From contig NZ_OY735139.1 in assembly GCF_963457605.1 (NCBI RefSeq), positions 124,001-188,000 of the forward strand: a DNA stretch of 64,000 bases. Reading direction: 5' to 3'. Of the stretch, positions 1 to 9,113 are shown piece by piece. Under the pieces are notes generated by a model. The model ran no database searches. It had not been told where the DNA came from and worked only from the letters and a program-made list of their open reading frames with translations. Made by a program: the position numbers and the translations under genes. The stretch is from an uncultured Gellertiella sp. Its GTDB lineage: Bacteria; Pseudomonadota; Alphaproteobacteria; Rhizobiales; Rhizobiaceae. Every line of letters starts with the position of its first letter. Within the stretch, counting starts at the first letter, position 1.

Positions 1-538
1 CATCCACCAGCGTTTTCGGCGGCACAAAGCCGCCGGATATCGCGTCATAGATCTGGCTGCGCATCGCAATCTTGCTGCGTTCATTGATGTAATCATTCGG
101 CAGCAGGCCCGAATTGCGGAGACGCGCGTCGAAGATCTGCCGGTCAAACTGGCCGTTGACCGACTTGAAGGCCGGGTCCTCGGCAATCAGTCGCGCCAGG
201 CGGTTCTGCGACAGGCCGAGCTTCATGTCCTTTGCCAGCTGGTCCATTGTGGCTCCGGCCGAGAGCTGCGCAAAGACCTGCTGCTCGACACCAAAGGCCT
301 TGGCCTGCTCGGTCGACAACTGGCTGCCCAACTGCTGGCTGAGATTCGAGACCTGGCTCTGGTAGGCAAAGCGGAATTCAGGGATATCGATCTCCTGGCT
401 GCCGACGGTCATCACCGTGCTCGACGTTCCATGCTCCATGCGCTGGGCCGCACCCCAGATGCCAAAGGAAGCGATCAGCAAAATGAACAGGGCTTTCGCT
501 ACATATGTCTTGGCAGCTTTTCTCAGCAGATCGAGCAT
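1..538 (-). CDS. ppiD: PpiD/SurA-like periplasmic folding factor, N-terminal part
   Basis: The first 179 codons are in the window; the rest lies beyond position 1. The protein begins with a short basic stretch and one membrane segment (about residues 12-30), then a periplasmic SurA_N-type helical region containing the family signature around DPAFKSVNGQFDR. This fits PpiD, an inner-membrane-anchored peptidyl-prolyl isomerase/chaperone that helps outer-membrane proteins fold. The parvulin domain is not visible because it lies outside the window. The ATG at 536-538 has a GAGG Shine-Dalgarno about 11 bases upstream. The family assignment is good; whether the full protein keeps an active isomerase domain cannot be judged. 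Confidence 0.85.
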   Translation of the reverse strand, partial: MLDLLRKAAKTYVAKALFILLIASFGIWGAAQRMEHGTSSTVMTVGSQEIDIPEFRFAYQSQVSNLSQQLGSQLSTEQAKAFGVEQQVFAQLSAGATMDQLAKDMKLGLSQNRLARLIAEDPAFKSVNGQFDRQIFDARLRNSGLLPNDYINERSKIAMRSQIYDAISGGFVPPKTLVD

Positions 539-908
539 CGGATACCATACCTCGCAAACAAATGATTTTGGCCGCCCGGGCAGCCGCAAATACAGTTCCT
601 TAGAGGAAACTGCGGCGGAAATGAAGCACCCAGCTGCCGAAAAGCGCCGGGGACACGGAGCCACGGCGAAAAGGCCGGATCCGGTTGCGCAAAGTCCTGC
701 GGCACCTGTTTTCCGGGAGGGAACGTATTCGCAGTTTGCGCGACCACCTTCAGCGTCCGGAAGTGGACGATGTGCGGGTCCGTCATCCGAAATACTACCT
801 TTGGGATGTTAAATTGGCTGGACATCAGCCTCGCACAACCATAATTACCCAGAAAGAACAGGGAACCTATCCCGTCGCGAGACGTTGTGTGGGCCGATAG
901 GGAGCCGC
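539..908. other. Intergenic region, no gene recognised
   Basis: About 370 bases lie between the divergent ppiD-like and DUF982 genes. Open frames on both strands are short and lack family resemblance. The region presumably holds the two divergent promoters, but no convincing -35/-10 pair or operator is visible. Confidence 0.5.
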
Positions 909-1205
909 ATGAATATGTCGAATAATGGAATACCTTTTGCCCAGCCCTTTACCCTGAAAATGCAGTGTGGATTGGAGCACACATTTATCAATGCCTATGA
1001 TGCACTGGATTTTCTGGAGAATGAATGGCCGTTGCGCACCGGCACCAGCTACGCCCACGCGGTTGCCGTGCTTGGCGACGTGCTCGCGGGCAGGCGGGCG
1101 AGCCGGGCTGCCCGTTCGGCGCTGATCAGCGCCTGCCACGAGGCGGGCCTGACGCCCGTGATCGTCGAGCTTTCCGGCAACGGATCGCGGCCCAACGCCG
1201 CCTGA
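909..1205 (+). CDS. DUF982 domain protein
   Basis: A 98-residue soluble protein matching the DUF982 pattern seen in many copies in rhizobia: a beta-rich start, a middle block with the AldFLxxxWP motif, then an A-R-x-A-x-x-x-A helix near the C-terminus. The function of the family is unknown. Two in-frame ATG codons (909 and 915) follow the GGAG at 901-904; the second has the better spacing, so the start could be six bases later. It is followed by a hairpin terminator shared with the convergent aldehyde dehydrogenase gene. Confidence 0.75.
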   Translation: MNMSNNGIPFAQPFTLKMQCGLEHTFINAYDALDFLENEWPLRTGTSYAHAVAVLGDVLAGRRASRAARSALISACHEAGLTPVIVELSGNGSRPNAA

Positions 1206-1250
1206 CCTCCCGCCGACGCCGCGACCGGCTCAAGCCACGAGGACGAAAAT

Positions 1251-1292
1251 AAGCCTGCCCGGGAGTACGCCCATGGCAGGCTTCCTGCTTTT
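1251..1292. terminator. Bidirectional intrinsic terminator
   Basis: A perfect 9-bp stem (AAGCCTGCC at 1251-1259 with GGCAGGCTT at 1275-1283) lies between two convergent genes. T-rich bases follow on the plus strand and A-rich bases precede it, so it can serve the DUF982 gene and the aldehyde dehydrogenase gene. Confidence 0.6.
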
Positions 1293-1321
1293 CCCCGATC
1301 CAGAATGGCGGGCAGGCCGGA

Positions 1322-2815
1322 TCAGTCGACGAGTTTCATCGTCACCGATTTCAGCTTGGTATAGGTCTTCATGCCTTCAAAACCCTTGGCGCGGCCAAAG
1401 CCGGACTTGCCATTGCCGCCAAAGGGCACTTCGACGCCAGCCGCGAAATACTCGTTGACATAGATCTGCCCGGCATCGACATCACGGGCGAAACGCACGG
1501 CCTTCGAGAGATCGGCGGTATGGATGCAGGCCGCCAGCGCATAGTCGGTGCCATTGGCAAGCGCCACGGCATGGTCGAAGTCGTCGGCAACCTGCAGGGC
1601 GAGAACCGGGCCGAACACCTCTTCCTGCACGATCGGATCGGCGGGATCGCTGGCTTCGACCACGGTCGGGGCGAAATACCAGCCGTCGCGGGCATCTTCC
1701 GGCGCAACCCGGCTTCCGCCTGAGATGATCCGGTCGCCGCGGGCTTCGGCACGCTGCACATGGCCTTCGATGCGGGCCAGCTGTTCGGCGGAATTGACGG
1801 CGCCGACATCGAGATTGTCGAGCCCGTGGCCGACCTTGAGATGCGCCATCGCCGCCTGCAGGCGTTCGACCACCTGGTCACGGATCGACGCCTCGACGAT
1901 GATGCGCGAGCCTGCCGAGCAGATCTGCCCGGCATTTTCGAAGATCGCCCCCATCGCGTCGGGAATGGCGTGGTCGAGATTGCAGTCGGCCATCAGCACA
2001 TGCGGCGACTTGCCGCCAAGCTCCAGCGTCACGCGGGTGATGTTGCGCGCCGCTTCCGCCATCACCCGGCTGCCCGTCGGGACGGAGCCTGTGAACGTGA
2101 TGTGGTCGATGTCGGGATGGGCGGTCAGCGGCCCGCCGACCGATGCGCCGGTGCCGGTGACGACATTGAACAGGCCTGCCGGAAGCCCGGCCCGGACACA
2201 GATTTCAGCCAGCAGCAGCGCGGTGAACGGCGTCTGTTCGGCAGGTTTCAGCACCACCGCGCAGCCGCAGGCAAGCGCCGGTGCAACACCGCGCACCGCC
2301 GAGGTCAGCGGATAGTTCCAGGGGATGATCTGGCCGACCACGCCCACCGGTTCGTTGATCGTATAGGCGAGATAATCCGTTCCGACCGGGATCTGCGATC
2401 CTTCCAGCTTGTCGGCTGCACCGGCATAATATTCGAAGGTGCGCGCGGCACTCTTCACGTCGCCTTCGGCTTCGCTCAGCCGCTTGCCCGCATCGAACAT
2501 TTCGACGAGTGCCAGCCGCTTGCCCTCGGCGCGGATCATGTTGGAGATCGCAAGCAGGATGCGGCCCCGTTCGGGAGGAGGCGTCAGCTGCCAGGCGCGC
2601 TGCGCCTTGCGGGCCGATTGCACCGCACGGTCGACATCATCGGCAGTGCCGTTGGCAAATGAGGCAAAGGCCTTGCCCAGACCGGGATCGAAACTGTCCA
2701 TCTGGTTGCCGGCGGACGGCGTCACGAAGGTGCCGTCGATGAAATGGCCGCGCGGCAGGCGTGCGATCCCGGCGGCATCCCGGGCTTCGGCCAGACGGGT
2801 CTTGAGGTCGCTCAT
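1322..2815 (-). CDS. NAD(P)-dependent aldehyde dehydrogenase
   Basis: A 497-residue enzyme of the aldehyde dehydrogenase superfamily, full length for the family. The general-base glutamate is E265 in LELGGKSP and the catalytic cysteine is C299 in NAGQICSAG; the cofactor-binding IIPWNYP segment and the FTGS loop are also present. The start overlaps the stop of the enolase-superfamily gene by four bases (ATGA), so the two are co-translated. This pairing suggests oxidation of an aldehyde made from a sugar-acid or hydroxy-acid dehydration product, for example a semialdehyde step. The exact substrate cannot be read from the sequence. Confidence 0.88.
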   Translation of the reverse strand: MSDLKTRLAEARDAAGIARLPRGHFIDGTFVTPSAGNQMDSFDPGLGKAFASFANGTADDVDRAVQSARKAQRAWQLTPPPERGRILLAISNMIRAEGKRLALVEMFDAGKRLSEAEGDVKSAARTFEYYAGAADKLEGSQIPVGTDYLAYTINEPVGVVGQIIPWNYPLTSAVRGVAPALACGCAVVLKPAEQTPFTALLLAEICVRAGLPAGLFNVVTGTGASVGGPLTAHPDIDHITFTGSVPTGSRVMAEAARNITRVTLELGGKSPHVLMADCNLDHAIPDAMGAIFENAGQICSAGSRIIVEASIRDQVVERLQAAMAHLKVGHGLDNLDVGAVNSAEQLARIEGHVQRAEARGDRIISGGSRVAPEDARDGWYFAPTVVEASDPADPIVQEEVFGPVLALQVADDFDHAVALANGTDYALAACIHTADLSKAVRFARDVDAGQIYVNEYFAAGVEVPFGGNGKSGFGRAKGFEGMKTYTKLKSVTMKLVD

Positions 2816-3918
2816 GATCTTGTCTCACTCATTCTGTAGGCCGCCTTGTCGAGCCAGGCGGGATTGATCTCCACGCCCCAGCCGGGCGCGTCGGTAACGG
2901 TGACCTTGCCATCCTCGACCCGGTAGGGATCAAAGGTGAACAGATCCTGTTGCCAGGGGTAGTAGTCCGGTCCCTCGATGGAAAATTCGAGGTATTTCCC
3001 GGCATTCGGAATGGCCAGCAGCAGATGCATGGTGCATAGCGTCACCAGCGACAGGTTGGCCGCATGCGGCGTGACCGGCAGACCCGCCGCCGCTGCCATC
3101 CGCGCCACTTCAAGTGTCCGCACCATGCCGCCCATATACATCACGTCGGGCTGGACGATATCGACGGCGCCCATGCCGATCATGGCCTTCCAGACCGTAT
3201 ATTCGCAATCCTGCTCGCCGCCCGTGACATCGATGGCCAGCGCCTCGGCGACTTGCCTGGTCTGCTCCAGCTCCCAATAGGGGCAGGGCTCCTCGAAATG
3301 GCCTATGCCATGGTCCTGCAACAGGCGTCCGACTTCGATGGCGCGTTGCGGAGAATAGCAGGAATTGGCATCGACCAGCTTGTCAATTCCGTCGCCAAGT
3401 GCGCTGGAAACGGTCTTGATGATCTCTTCCGTGCGGCCCGGCCATTCGTCGCAGTCGCGCCCGCATTCCGAGCCGACCCGCCATTTGAAGGCATCGAAAC
3501 CATGACGGTCGCGCAGTGCCACCAGCCGTTTGGCCTCGTCTGCGGGCGTGATGTCGCGACGCATCGAGCTGGCATAGGCGCGCAGTTTTCCCGGCTTGCC
3601 GCCAAGCAGGCTGACCACCGGCAGGCCCTCGATCCTGCCCCGGAGATCCCACAATGCGGTATCGAGCCCGGTCATGGCGCGGCGGAGATAGGAGCCCGGA
3701 TATTTGTGCTCGCGCTCGCCGATCAGCTGCAACGTATCGGTAAAGTCCAGCGCATCGGTGCCCAGTGCATGCGGGGCGATCTGGCGGTGGAAGATCTCGC
3801 AGGTAATGTCGGCATTATAGGTGGAGACCTGTCCCCAGCCCTGATGGCCGCTGTCGGTCGTTACCCGGACAAAGCCGACGAATTCGTTGCAAAAGGTTTC
3901 GAGCCTGCTGATTTTCAT
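2812..3918 (-). CDS. Mandelate racemase/muconate lactonizing enzyme family protein
   Basis: A 368-residue member of the enolase superfamily. The metal ligands are visible as D183 (LVDAN), E209 (HFEEP) and E235 (TGGEQ). The second-strand catalytic pair is K145-W-R147, and the opposing base is H285 (TPHAAN). The KxR/H arrangement fits acid-sugar dehydratases or racemases of the mandelate racemase subgroup. I chose the start at MKISRLE because a longer in-frame extension upstream shows no family resemblance. It is the first gene of an operon with the aldehyde dehydrogenase. A role in sugar-acid catabolism is inference; substrate unknown. Confidence 0.82.
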   Translation of the reverse strand: MKISRLETFCNEFVGFVRVTTDSGHQGWGQVSTYNADITCEIFHRQIAPHALGTDALDFTDTLQLIGEREHKYPGSYLRRAMTGLDTALWDLRGRIEGLPVVSLLGGKPGKLRAYASSMRRDITPADEAKRLVALRDRHGFDAFKWRVGSECGRDCDEWPGRTEEIIKTVSSALGDGIDKLVDANSCYSPQRAIEVGRLLQDHGIGHFEEPCPYWELEQTRQVAEALAIDVTGGEQDCEYTVWKAMIGMGAVDIVQPDVMYMGGMVRTLEVARMAAAAGLPVTPHAANLSLVTLCTMHLLLAIPNAGKYLEFSIEGPDYYPWQQDLFTFDPYRVEDGKVTVTDAPGWGVEINPAWLDKAAYRMSETRS

Positions 3919-4070
3919 GGGGGCAACCGGGTTCTGGCCTCGATTGGGCCTCTGACTTGAGGGCCGCACCCTATGCCAGAAGCCGCCAGCCTGCCTAGCG
4001 GAGCGGGCCGGTTCCGGGATCAAAATTAACTGCATGTAGGCTCAGGATTTTTTGAACATGCGAACGTTGT

Positions 4071-4847
4071 TCAGCGCTGCTGTCCGGCAGCGCCAAACCG
4101 GACGCGGCTTTTGCCGGGGTCGATGAAGGCCTGTTGAACGGTGACATCAAGTGCCCCGGTTTCCGCAGCCACCGCGAGGCAATGACCGGGAGCAAGCAGC
4201 TGGCTTAAGAAGCTCCAGCGGGCCGGATCGTCATCCGCCGGTGCGTCAAAGTGGACGGTCCCGTTGCTGGAAATCAGCGAAAAGCCTTGCAGATCAAGGC
4301 GGAAGCCGAGGCCTCTGGCCTTGATATAGGCTTCCTTCAATGTCCAGATGCGAAAGAAGGCCTCCGTCGCCGCCTGCGCCGGGAAGGCGGCAAGATGGGC
4401 CTGCTCGCCGGGTGAAAACAGGTGCCGCGCAAGATCCCGGTCTGCGGCATCGGCTTTTATCCGCTCGACATCGATGCCGCACCGTGCGCCGGTGGCAATA
4501 CATGCGGCGACCATCCCTGATGTTTGCGTGCGGGAGAAATACACCGGGGCGGGGATATCCCGATGCATCGCCACCGGTGCGCCAAGCGCATCATGGGAAA
4601 TGCCGACAGTCCGGGGATCGGCATCAAGTGTTTCCGCGAGCAAGGTTCTCGCAAGCATCGCACCCGCGATTTTCTGCTGTTGCAGGTGGGAAAGGGGCAG
4701 GCGCGCAATGCGTGCCTTTTCCGCAGGCAGCAGCTCCGCCTTCAGCCGCTCGAAGGTGTCGGCATCAAGACCTTCAAGCGCCAGGAATGCCGCTCTCAGA
4801 CGAACCGGGCCCGTCGTGGGCCCGGCATGCTGCAAAGGGGAAGTCAT
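4071..4847 (-). CDS. Sfp-type 4'-phosphopantetheinyl transferase
   Basis: A 258-residue protein with the two hallmark motifs of the Sfp/AcpT family: GIDVE (magnesium ligands D126 and E128) and FFRIWTLKEAYIKARG (W168, K171, E172). It would move the phosphopantetheine arm of coenzyme A onto the carrier domain serine of a synthetase. It starts three bases after the stop of the upstream synthetase gene, so the two are almost certainly one operon and this enzyme is the likely activator of that synthetase. It may also serve other carrier proteins. Confidence 0.92.
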   Translation of the reverse strand: MTSPLQHAGPTTGPVRLRAAFLALEGLDADTFERLKAELLPAEKARIARLPLSHLQQQKIAGAMLARTLLAETLDADPRTVGISHDALGAPVAMHRDIPAPVYFSRTQTSGMVAACIATGARCGIDVERIKADAADRDLARHLFSPGEQAHLAAFPAQAATEAFFRIWTLKEAYIKARGLGFRLDLQGFSLISSNGTVHFDAPADDDPARWSFLSQLLAPGHCLAVAAETGALDVTVQQAFIDPGKSRVRFGAAGQQR

Positions 4848-4850
4848 CGC

Positions 4851-7800
4851 TCAGCGGCGCGGCAGGGCAACCGGGATCAGTTGCTTGCCGGCCAGCGCCT
4901 GACGACGGGTGGCGGGAGCGCCATGCCATTCGGAATTGGCCGGAATGCGCTCGCCCTTCATCACGATGGTGAGCGGCCCGAGCCGGGCGAAGTCGCCGAC
5001 ATGGCTGTCATAGAGCACGGTGGAGCCGCATTCGACGCTGACGCCCTTGCCGACCGAGACCCGGCCGATCTTCATCACCCGGTCTTCGTAAAGATGGGTC
5101 TGCAGCGCCGCGAAGGCATTGACCGAGACGTAATCGCCGACATTGATGCAGTCGAATTCGGTGATATCGGTCATGTCGAGATAGACACCCTTGCCGAATT
5201 TCGCCCCGAACAGGCGCAGAACCCAGGGCAGGAAGGGCGTGCCGCGCAGGAAGTCGAGCAGCATGCGGGCGGCCATGCCGGAATACATCACGGCAATCGC
5301 TTCGGTGCGCAGCGCCCACCACGACCACATCGGCTTTTCACGCGGCACATAGGTGCCCATCATCAGCCATTTCAGGCCAATGACGATCAGCGTCATGGTC
5401 ACCGACATCCCGAGCCCCAGCGCCACGAAAGTGCCCGCAGCGGCCAGGTAATCGCCATTGGTGATGGGGTCGGCCATGATTTCGATGGCCACGGTCCCGA
5501 AGGTGATCATCGACACGGTCGGCACCGAGAGGTTGAAGAAGGCTTCGAAACCGGCGCGGCCGAGCTGCCGCCAGATCGACGGGGTGAAGGTGCGGTTGGC
5601 ACCGCCATCGAAGCGCTGGCGCACCGGCAGCTTGATCGACGGGCTGCCGAACCAGGTGTCGTTTTCGCTCATCAGTTCATTGGCCGGCGGCTTGGACTTG
5701 ATGCCGATCAGCGTGCCTGTCGGAATATCTGCACCTGCGCCCACCACGGAATTGTTGCCGACAAATACCCGGTCGCCGGTGCGCACCTTCTTCAGCGTCA
5801 TCCAGCCGCGGCGCACATCTTCCTCGCCGAGCATCGCTTCGTCGGCGATGAAGCAGTTCGCCCCGACCTCGACCAGATCATAGCGACCCGACAGGCTGGT
5901 GGAGATTTCCGCACCCTTGCCGATCTTTGCGCCCATCAGGCGATACCAGCCGCGCATGTAGACCGTCGCATAGAGCGAGGAGAGGGTTTCGAGCGCCACT
6001 TCGCTGGCAAGCGACACTATCCATTTGCGGACATAGACGCCGCTGTGGACCGAATAGGTGCCTTCTTCGAGGCGGGGCAGGAAGATCCAGCGGATGGCGA
6101 CGATCGAGGCAACCGTCATGGCAACCAGGCTCAGGGCAGCGGGAAGCGCGATCAGCGGCAGGAACCAGTGATAGTCGATGGTGGTGGACTGTTCGAGCAG
6201 GCCATCGGCCCAGTCGAAGATGTAGAAGGCAGGCACCAGCGGCATCAGGCCGATGGAGGGAACGGTGAGGGCGGCGAGCAGATAGAACAGGATGTTGCGG
6301 GCCCGGACGGCACGGCTTGCGGTCGCCGGTGCGGGAAGTTCCGAGACATCGACAGTCCCGACCCGGCGGGCCGGCGATCCGTCCCATTTTTCAAAGGCAC
6401 CGATGACCGAATCGTTGCCGATGGCGGTGAGGTCGGCCATCTCGGCGCTTTCGCCGATGGTGACATTGCCGCCGATGACGCAGGACGAGCCGATATAGGC
6501 ATCGTCGCCGATGGTGATCGGACCAATCACCAATTCATTGCCGATCACCTGTGCATTGGCAAAGCCGCAATGGCCACCGATGGAGACACCATTGCCGATG
6601 TCGAGCAGGTCGACGGCGCCGGCTTCCACTTCATAAAGCAGCGTATCCTTGCCGATCCGGGCTCCGAGCAGGCGCAGCACGACGATCAGCAGCGGCGTGC
6701 CCTGCACCCATTTCATGTGGATGAGCGAGGTCAGGCGCTGCACCAGCCACCAGCGGTAATAATAGCTGCCCCAGAGCGGATAGCGACCGGGTCTGGTGCG
6801 GCCAAGGATCAGCCATTTCGCGCCGATGACGATGGCGGTGGTCAGGAGATTGATGGCAAGGAAGACACCCGCCATGCTGAGCGTCTCGACATAGAAGGGA
6901 GTCTCGTCGGAATTCAGCAGCATGTAGGAGACAAAGACGCCCAGCCACTGGGCGGTCATCAGGCTGATGATGACAGGCAGGGCGGCAGCCTGGGCGGCCC
7001 CGCAGAGGAAACGGCGCAAAAGCGGCACCGGCGTGAAGGTGAGATCAACCCTGGCCGCATTCGGATCCAGCTCGGCATCAAGCCTTGCCGACATCGCGCG
7101 GATGGTGCGGTCACGATAGACGTCCTGCAAGCCGAGGCCGGCCTGATCGGCCTTCTCGCGCACGATGGAGATGAAACGGGCCGCCAGCAGCGAATGGCCG
7201 CCGAGATCGGTGAAGAAATCCGCGTCCAGCGGGATCGCCGAACCGGGGAAGATTTTTTGCGCGGCGGCGTGGAGAACAGCTTCGGTCGGGGTGCGCTCCT
7301 CATCGACCGTGGCGGAGATTTCCGGCGCGGGCAGGTCGCGCGCCATCAGCGCCTTGCGGTCGGTCTTGCCGGAGACCATGACCGGCAGGTGATCGAGCGG
7401 GATGATGCGGGCCGGGACCATATAGGCCGGAACCGTCAGCGCCAGCGCGGCGCGCAGCGCCTTGACGTCAGGCGTGACATGGGCGGCAGGCACGATGAAG
7501 GCGACGAGCTGGTCGACGCCATTGTCCGACCGCAGCACCACGGCGGCCTGCAACACCTCGTCCATGCCACTGAGCCGGGCTTCGATTTCGCCGAGCTCCA
7601 CGCGGAAACCGCGAATCTTGACCTGGTCATCGAGACGTCCATGGAAACGGATATTGCCGTCAGCGTCGACGCTGACCGCATCGCCGGTCCGGTAGAGGAC
7701 CGGGTCCATGCTGCTGAGCGGGAAGGGATTGGCAATGAATTTGGCAGCGGTGAGGTCTGGACGCTTCAGGTAGCCGCGGGCAATGCCGGGGCCGCCGATC

Positions 7801-8897
7801 AGCAACTCGCCTTCGGACCCTTCCGCCACCAGTTCCAGGGCCTCATTGACGACGTAGCAGCTGTAATTCGGGATCGGACGGCCGATGGTGACATCGGCAC
7901 CGGGCAGGATTTCCGCGACCGTCGCCACCACCGTTGCTTCCGTCGGGCCATAGCTGTTGAACAGCTGGCGACCGGGCCGGGCAAAGCGCGCGGCAATCGA
8001 GGGCGGGCAGGCTTCACCGCCAAGGATGATGATGCGCAGGCTCGGCACATCCTCGGAAAACAGCGAGAGCAGGGTCGGCACCGTGTCGATGACGGTTACG
8101 CCATACTGGCGCAACACGCCGGGCAGCGCCTCGATGTCGGACATGATGGCGGGATCGGCGACAAACAGCGACGCACCCGCGACATAGGGCAGCCAGATCT
8201 CTTCCATCGACAGGTCGAAGGCGGCAGACGCGCCCTGGAACACGATATCCTGTTCATTGACACCATAGACCTCACGGGCGGCGCGCAGGAAATGGCAGAT
8301 GTTGCGATGGGTGACCTCGATGCCCTTCGGCGTGCCGGTCGAGCCCGATGTATAGATGTAATAGGCCGCATGATCGGCGGTCAGGCCGAGGCTGCGCGGA
8401 TTGGCCGGAGCCTGGCCGCGCAGCGCGATTGCCTTGTCGACGAATATGCTGAGGCCGAGGCCATCGAGGGACGGGGCGAGGTGCGCTTCGGTGAGGATAC
8501 CGCGTGCATCCGCATCGCTGAGGCAGGCATTGATCCGCTCGGCCGGCGTATCGGCATCGAAGGGCAGCCATGCAGCACCGCTGCGGGTAATCGCAATCTG
8601 CGCCGTCAGCAGCGCCACGCCGCGCCGGAACCACAGACCGACGACATCGCCGGGGCCAATACCCTTCTGCTGGAGGCCTGCCGCAAGCGCATTGGCGGCT
8701 TCATCAATGTCTCGATAGGAAAAGCGCTTCGCCGGCGTGATATAGGCGGTGCGATCCGGCCCCCTTTCGACGGCCTCATTGAAAATGTCCGGCAGCACGT
8801 CGTCCCGCAACAGATCCGGCCGGCTGTCGCCCAAAAGCAGGGATGCGGCGGGATGGCGGGCTGGAGAAAAGCGCGGGCTGACATTCATAAGGTTCAT
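4851..8897 (-). CDS. Pls/PosA-family membrane-bound non-ribosomal peptide synthetase
   Basis: A 1348-residue single-module synthetase. An adenylation domain covers about residues 30-540, with the ATP loop YTSGSTGTPKG near 182 and NSYGPTEA near 315. A carrier domain follows with phosphopantetheine attachment at S569 (DLGGHS). There is no usual condensation or thioesterase domain. Instead the C-terminal half has three pairs of membrane segments (about 632-697, 869-938 and 1118-1180), each followed by a hexapeptide left-handed beta-helix domain. This is the architecture of epsilon-poly-L-lysine synthetase (Pls) and the PosA-type poly-ornithine enzymes, in which the three tandem soluble domains join identical amino acids into an isopeptide chain. 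The predicted specificity residues include acidic positions, which suits a basic substrate. The phosphopantetheinyl transferase gene lies 3 bp downstream. The start has only a weak Shine-Dalgarno. Confidence 0.9.
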   Translation of the reverse strand: MNLMNVSPRFSPARHPAASLLLGDSRPDLLRDDVLPDIFNEAVERGPDRTAYITPAKRFSYRDIDEAANALAAGLQQKGIGPGDVVGLWFRRGVALLTAQIAITRSGAAWLPFDADTPAERINACLSDADARGILTEAHLAPSLDGLGLSIFVDKAIALRGQAPANPRSLGLTADHAAYYIYTSGSTGTPKGIEVTHRNICHFLRAAREVYGVNEQDIVFQGASAAFDLSMEEIWLPYVAGASLFVADPAIMSDIEALPGVLRQYGVTVIDTVPTLLSLFSEDVPSLRIIILGGEACPPSIAARFARPGRQLFNSYGPTEATVVATVAEILPGADVTIGRPIPNYSCYVVNEALELVAEGSEGELLIGGPGIARGYLKRPDLTAAKFIANPFPLSSMDPVLYRTGDAVSVDADGNIRFHGRLDDQVKIRGFRVELGEIEARLSGMDEVLQAAVVLRSDNGVDQLVAFIVPAAHVTPDVKALRAALALTVPAYMVPARIIPLDHLPVMVSGKTDRKALMARDLPAPEISATVDEERTPTEAVLHAAAQKIFPGSAIPLDADFFTDLGGHSLLAARFISIVREKADQAGLGLQDVYRDRTIRAMSARLDAELDPNAARVDLTFTPVPLLRRFLCGAAQAAALPVIISLMTAQWLGVFVSYMLLNSDETPFYVETLSMAGVFLAINLLTTAIVIGAKWLILGRTRPGRYPLWGSYYYRWWLVQRLTSLIHMKWVQGTPLLIVVLRLLGARIGKDTLLYEVEAGAVDLLDIGNGVSIGGHCGFANAQVIGNELVIGPITIGDDAYIGSSCVIGGNVTIGESAEMADLTAIGNDSVIGAFEKWDGSPARRVGTVDVSELPAPATASRAVRARNILFYLLAALTVPSIGLMPLVPAFYIFDWADGLLEQSTTIDYHWFLPLIALPAALSLVAMTVASIVAIRWIFLPRLEEGTYSVHSGVYVRKWIVSLASEVALETLSSLYATVYMRGWYRLMGAKIGKGAEISTSLSGRYDLVEVGANCFIADEAMLGEEDVRRGWMTLKKVRTGDRVFVGNNSVVGAGADIPTGTLIGIKSKPPANELMSENDTWFGSPSIKLPVRQRFDGGANRTFTPSIWRQLGRAGFEAFFNLSVPTVSMITFGTVAIEIMADPITNGDYLAAAGTFVALGLGMSVTMTLIVIGLKWLMMGTYVPREKPMWSWWALRTEAIAVMYSGMAARMLLDFLRGTPFLPWVLRLFGAKFGKGVYLDMTDITEFDCINVGDYVSVNAFAALQTHLYEDRVMKIGRVSVGKGVSVECGSTVLYDSHVGDFARLGPLTIVMKGERIPANSEWHGAPATRRQALAGKQLIPVALPRR

Positions 8898-9113
8898 GGC
8901 GGTAATCCGTTCAATATGATCCGGCTGAAACGGCTCCGCAACGCAATGTCGCGACTCCTTCTTTCACCGATGCCACACCGATAGCCGATCACGCATTACC
9001 TTCCCCTGACGCGCCCTGACGGTGTTTTGTAATCTTTCTTCCACTAGGATAGTGTTTCGTGGCGAGATCCGCGCCGGACCCGCCGCAGACAACCCGAGGC
9101 ATTGTTACCATTG

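Noticed and set aside
4524-8984. Plus-strand open frame of 1486 codons
   Set aside because: It runs antisense to the synthetase and its composition (His/Asp/Arg/Gly-rich) is a shadow of the high-GC coding strand.
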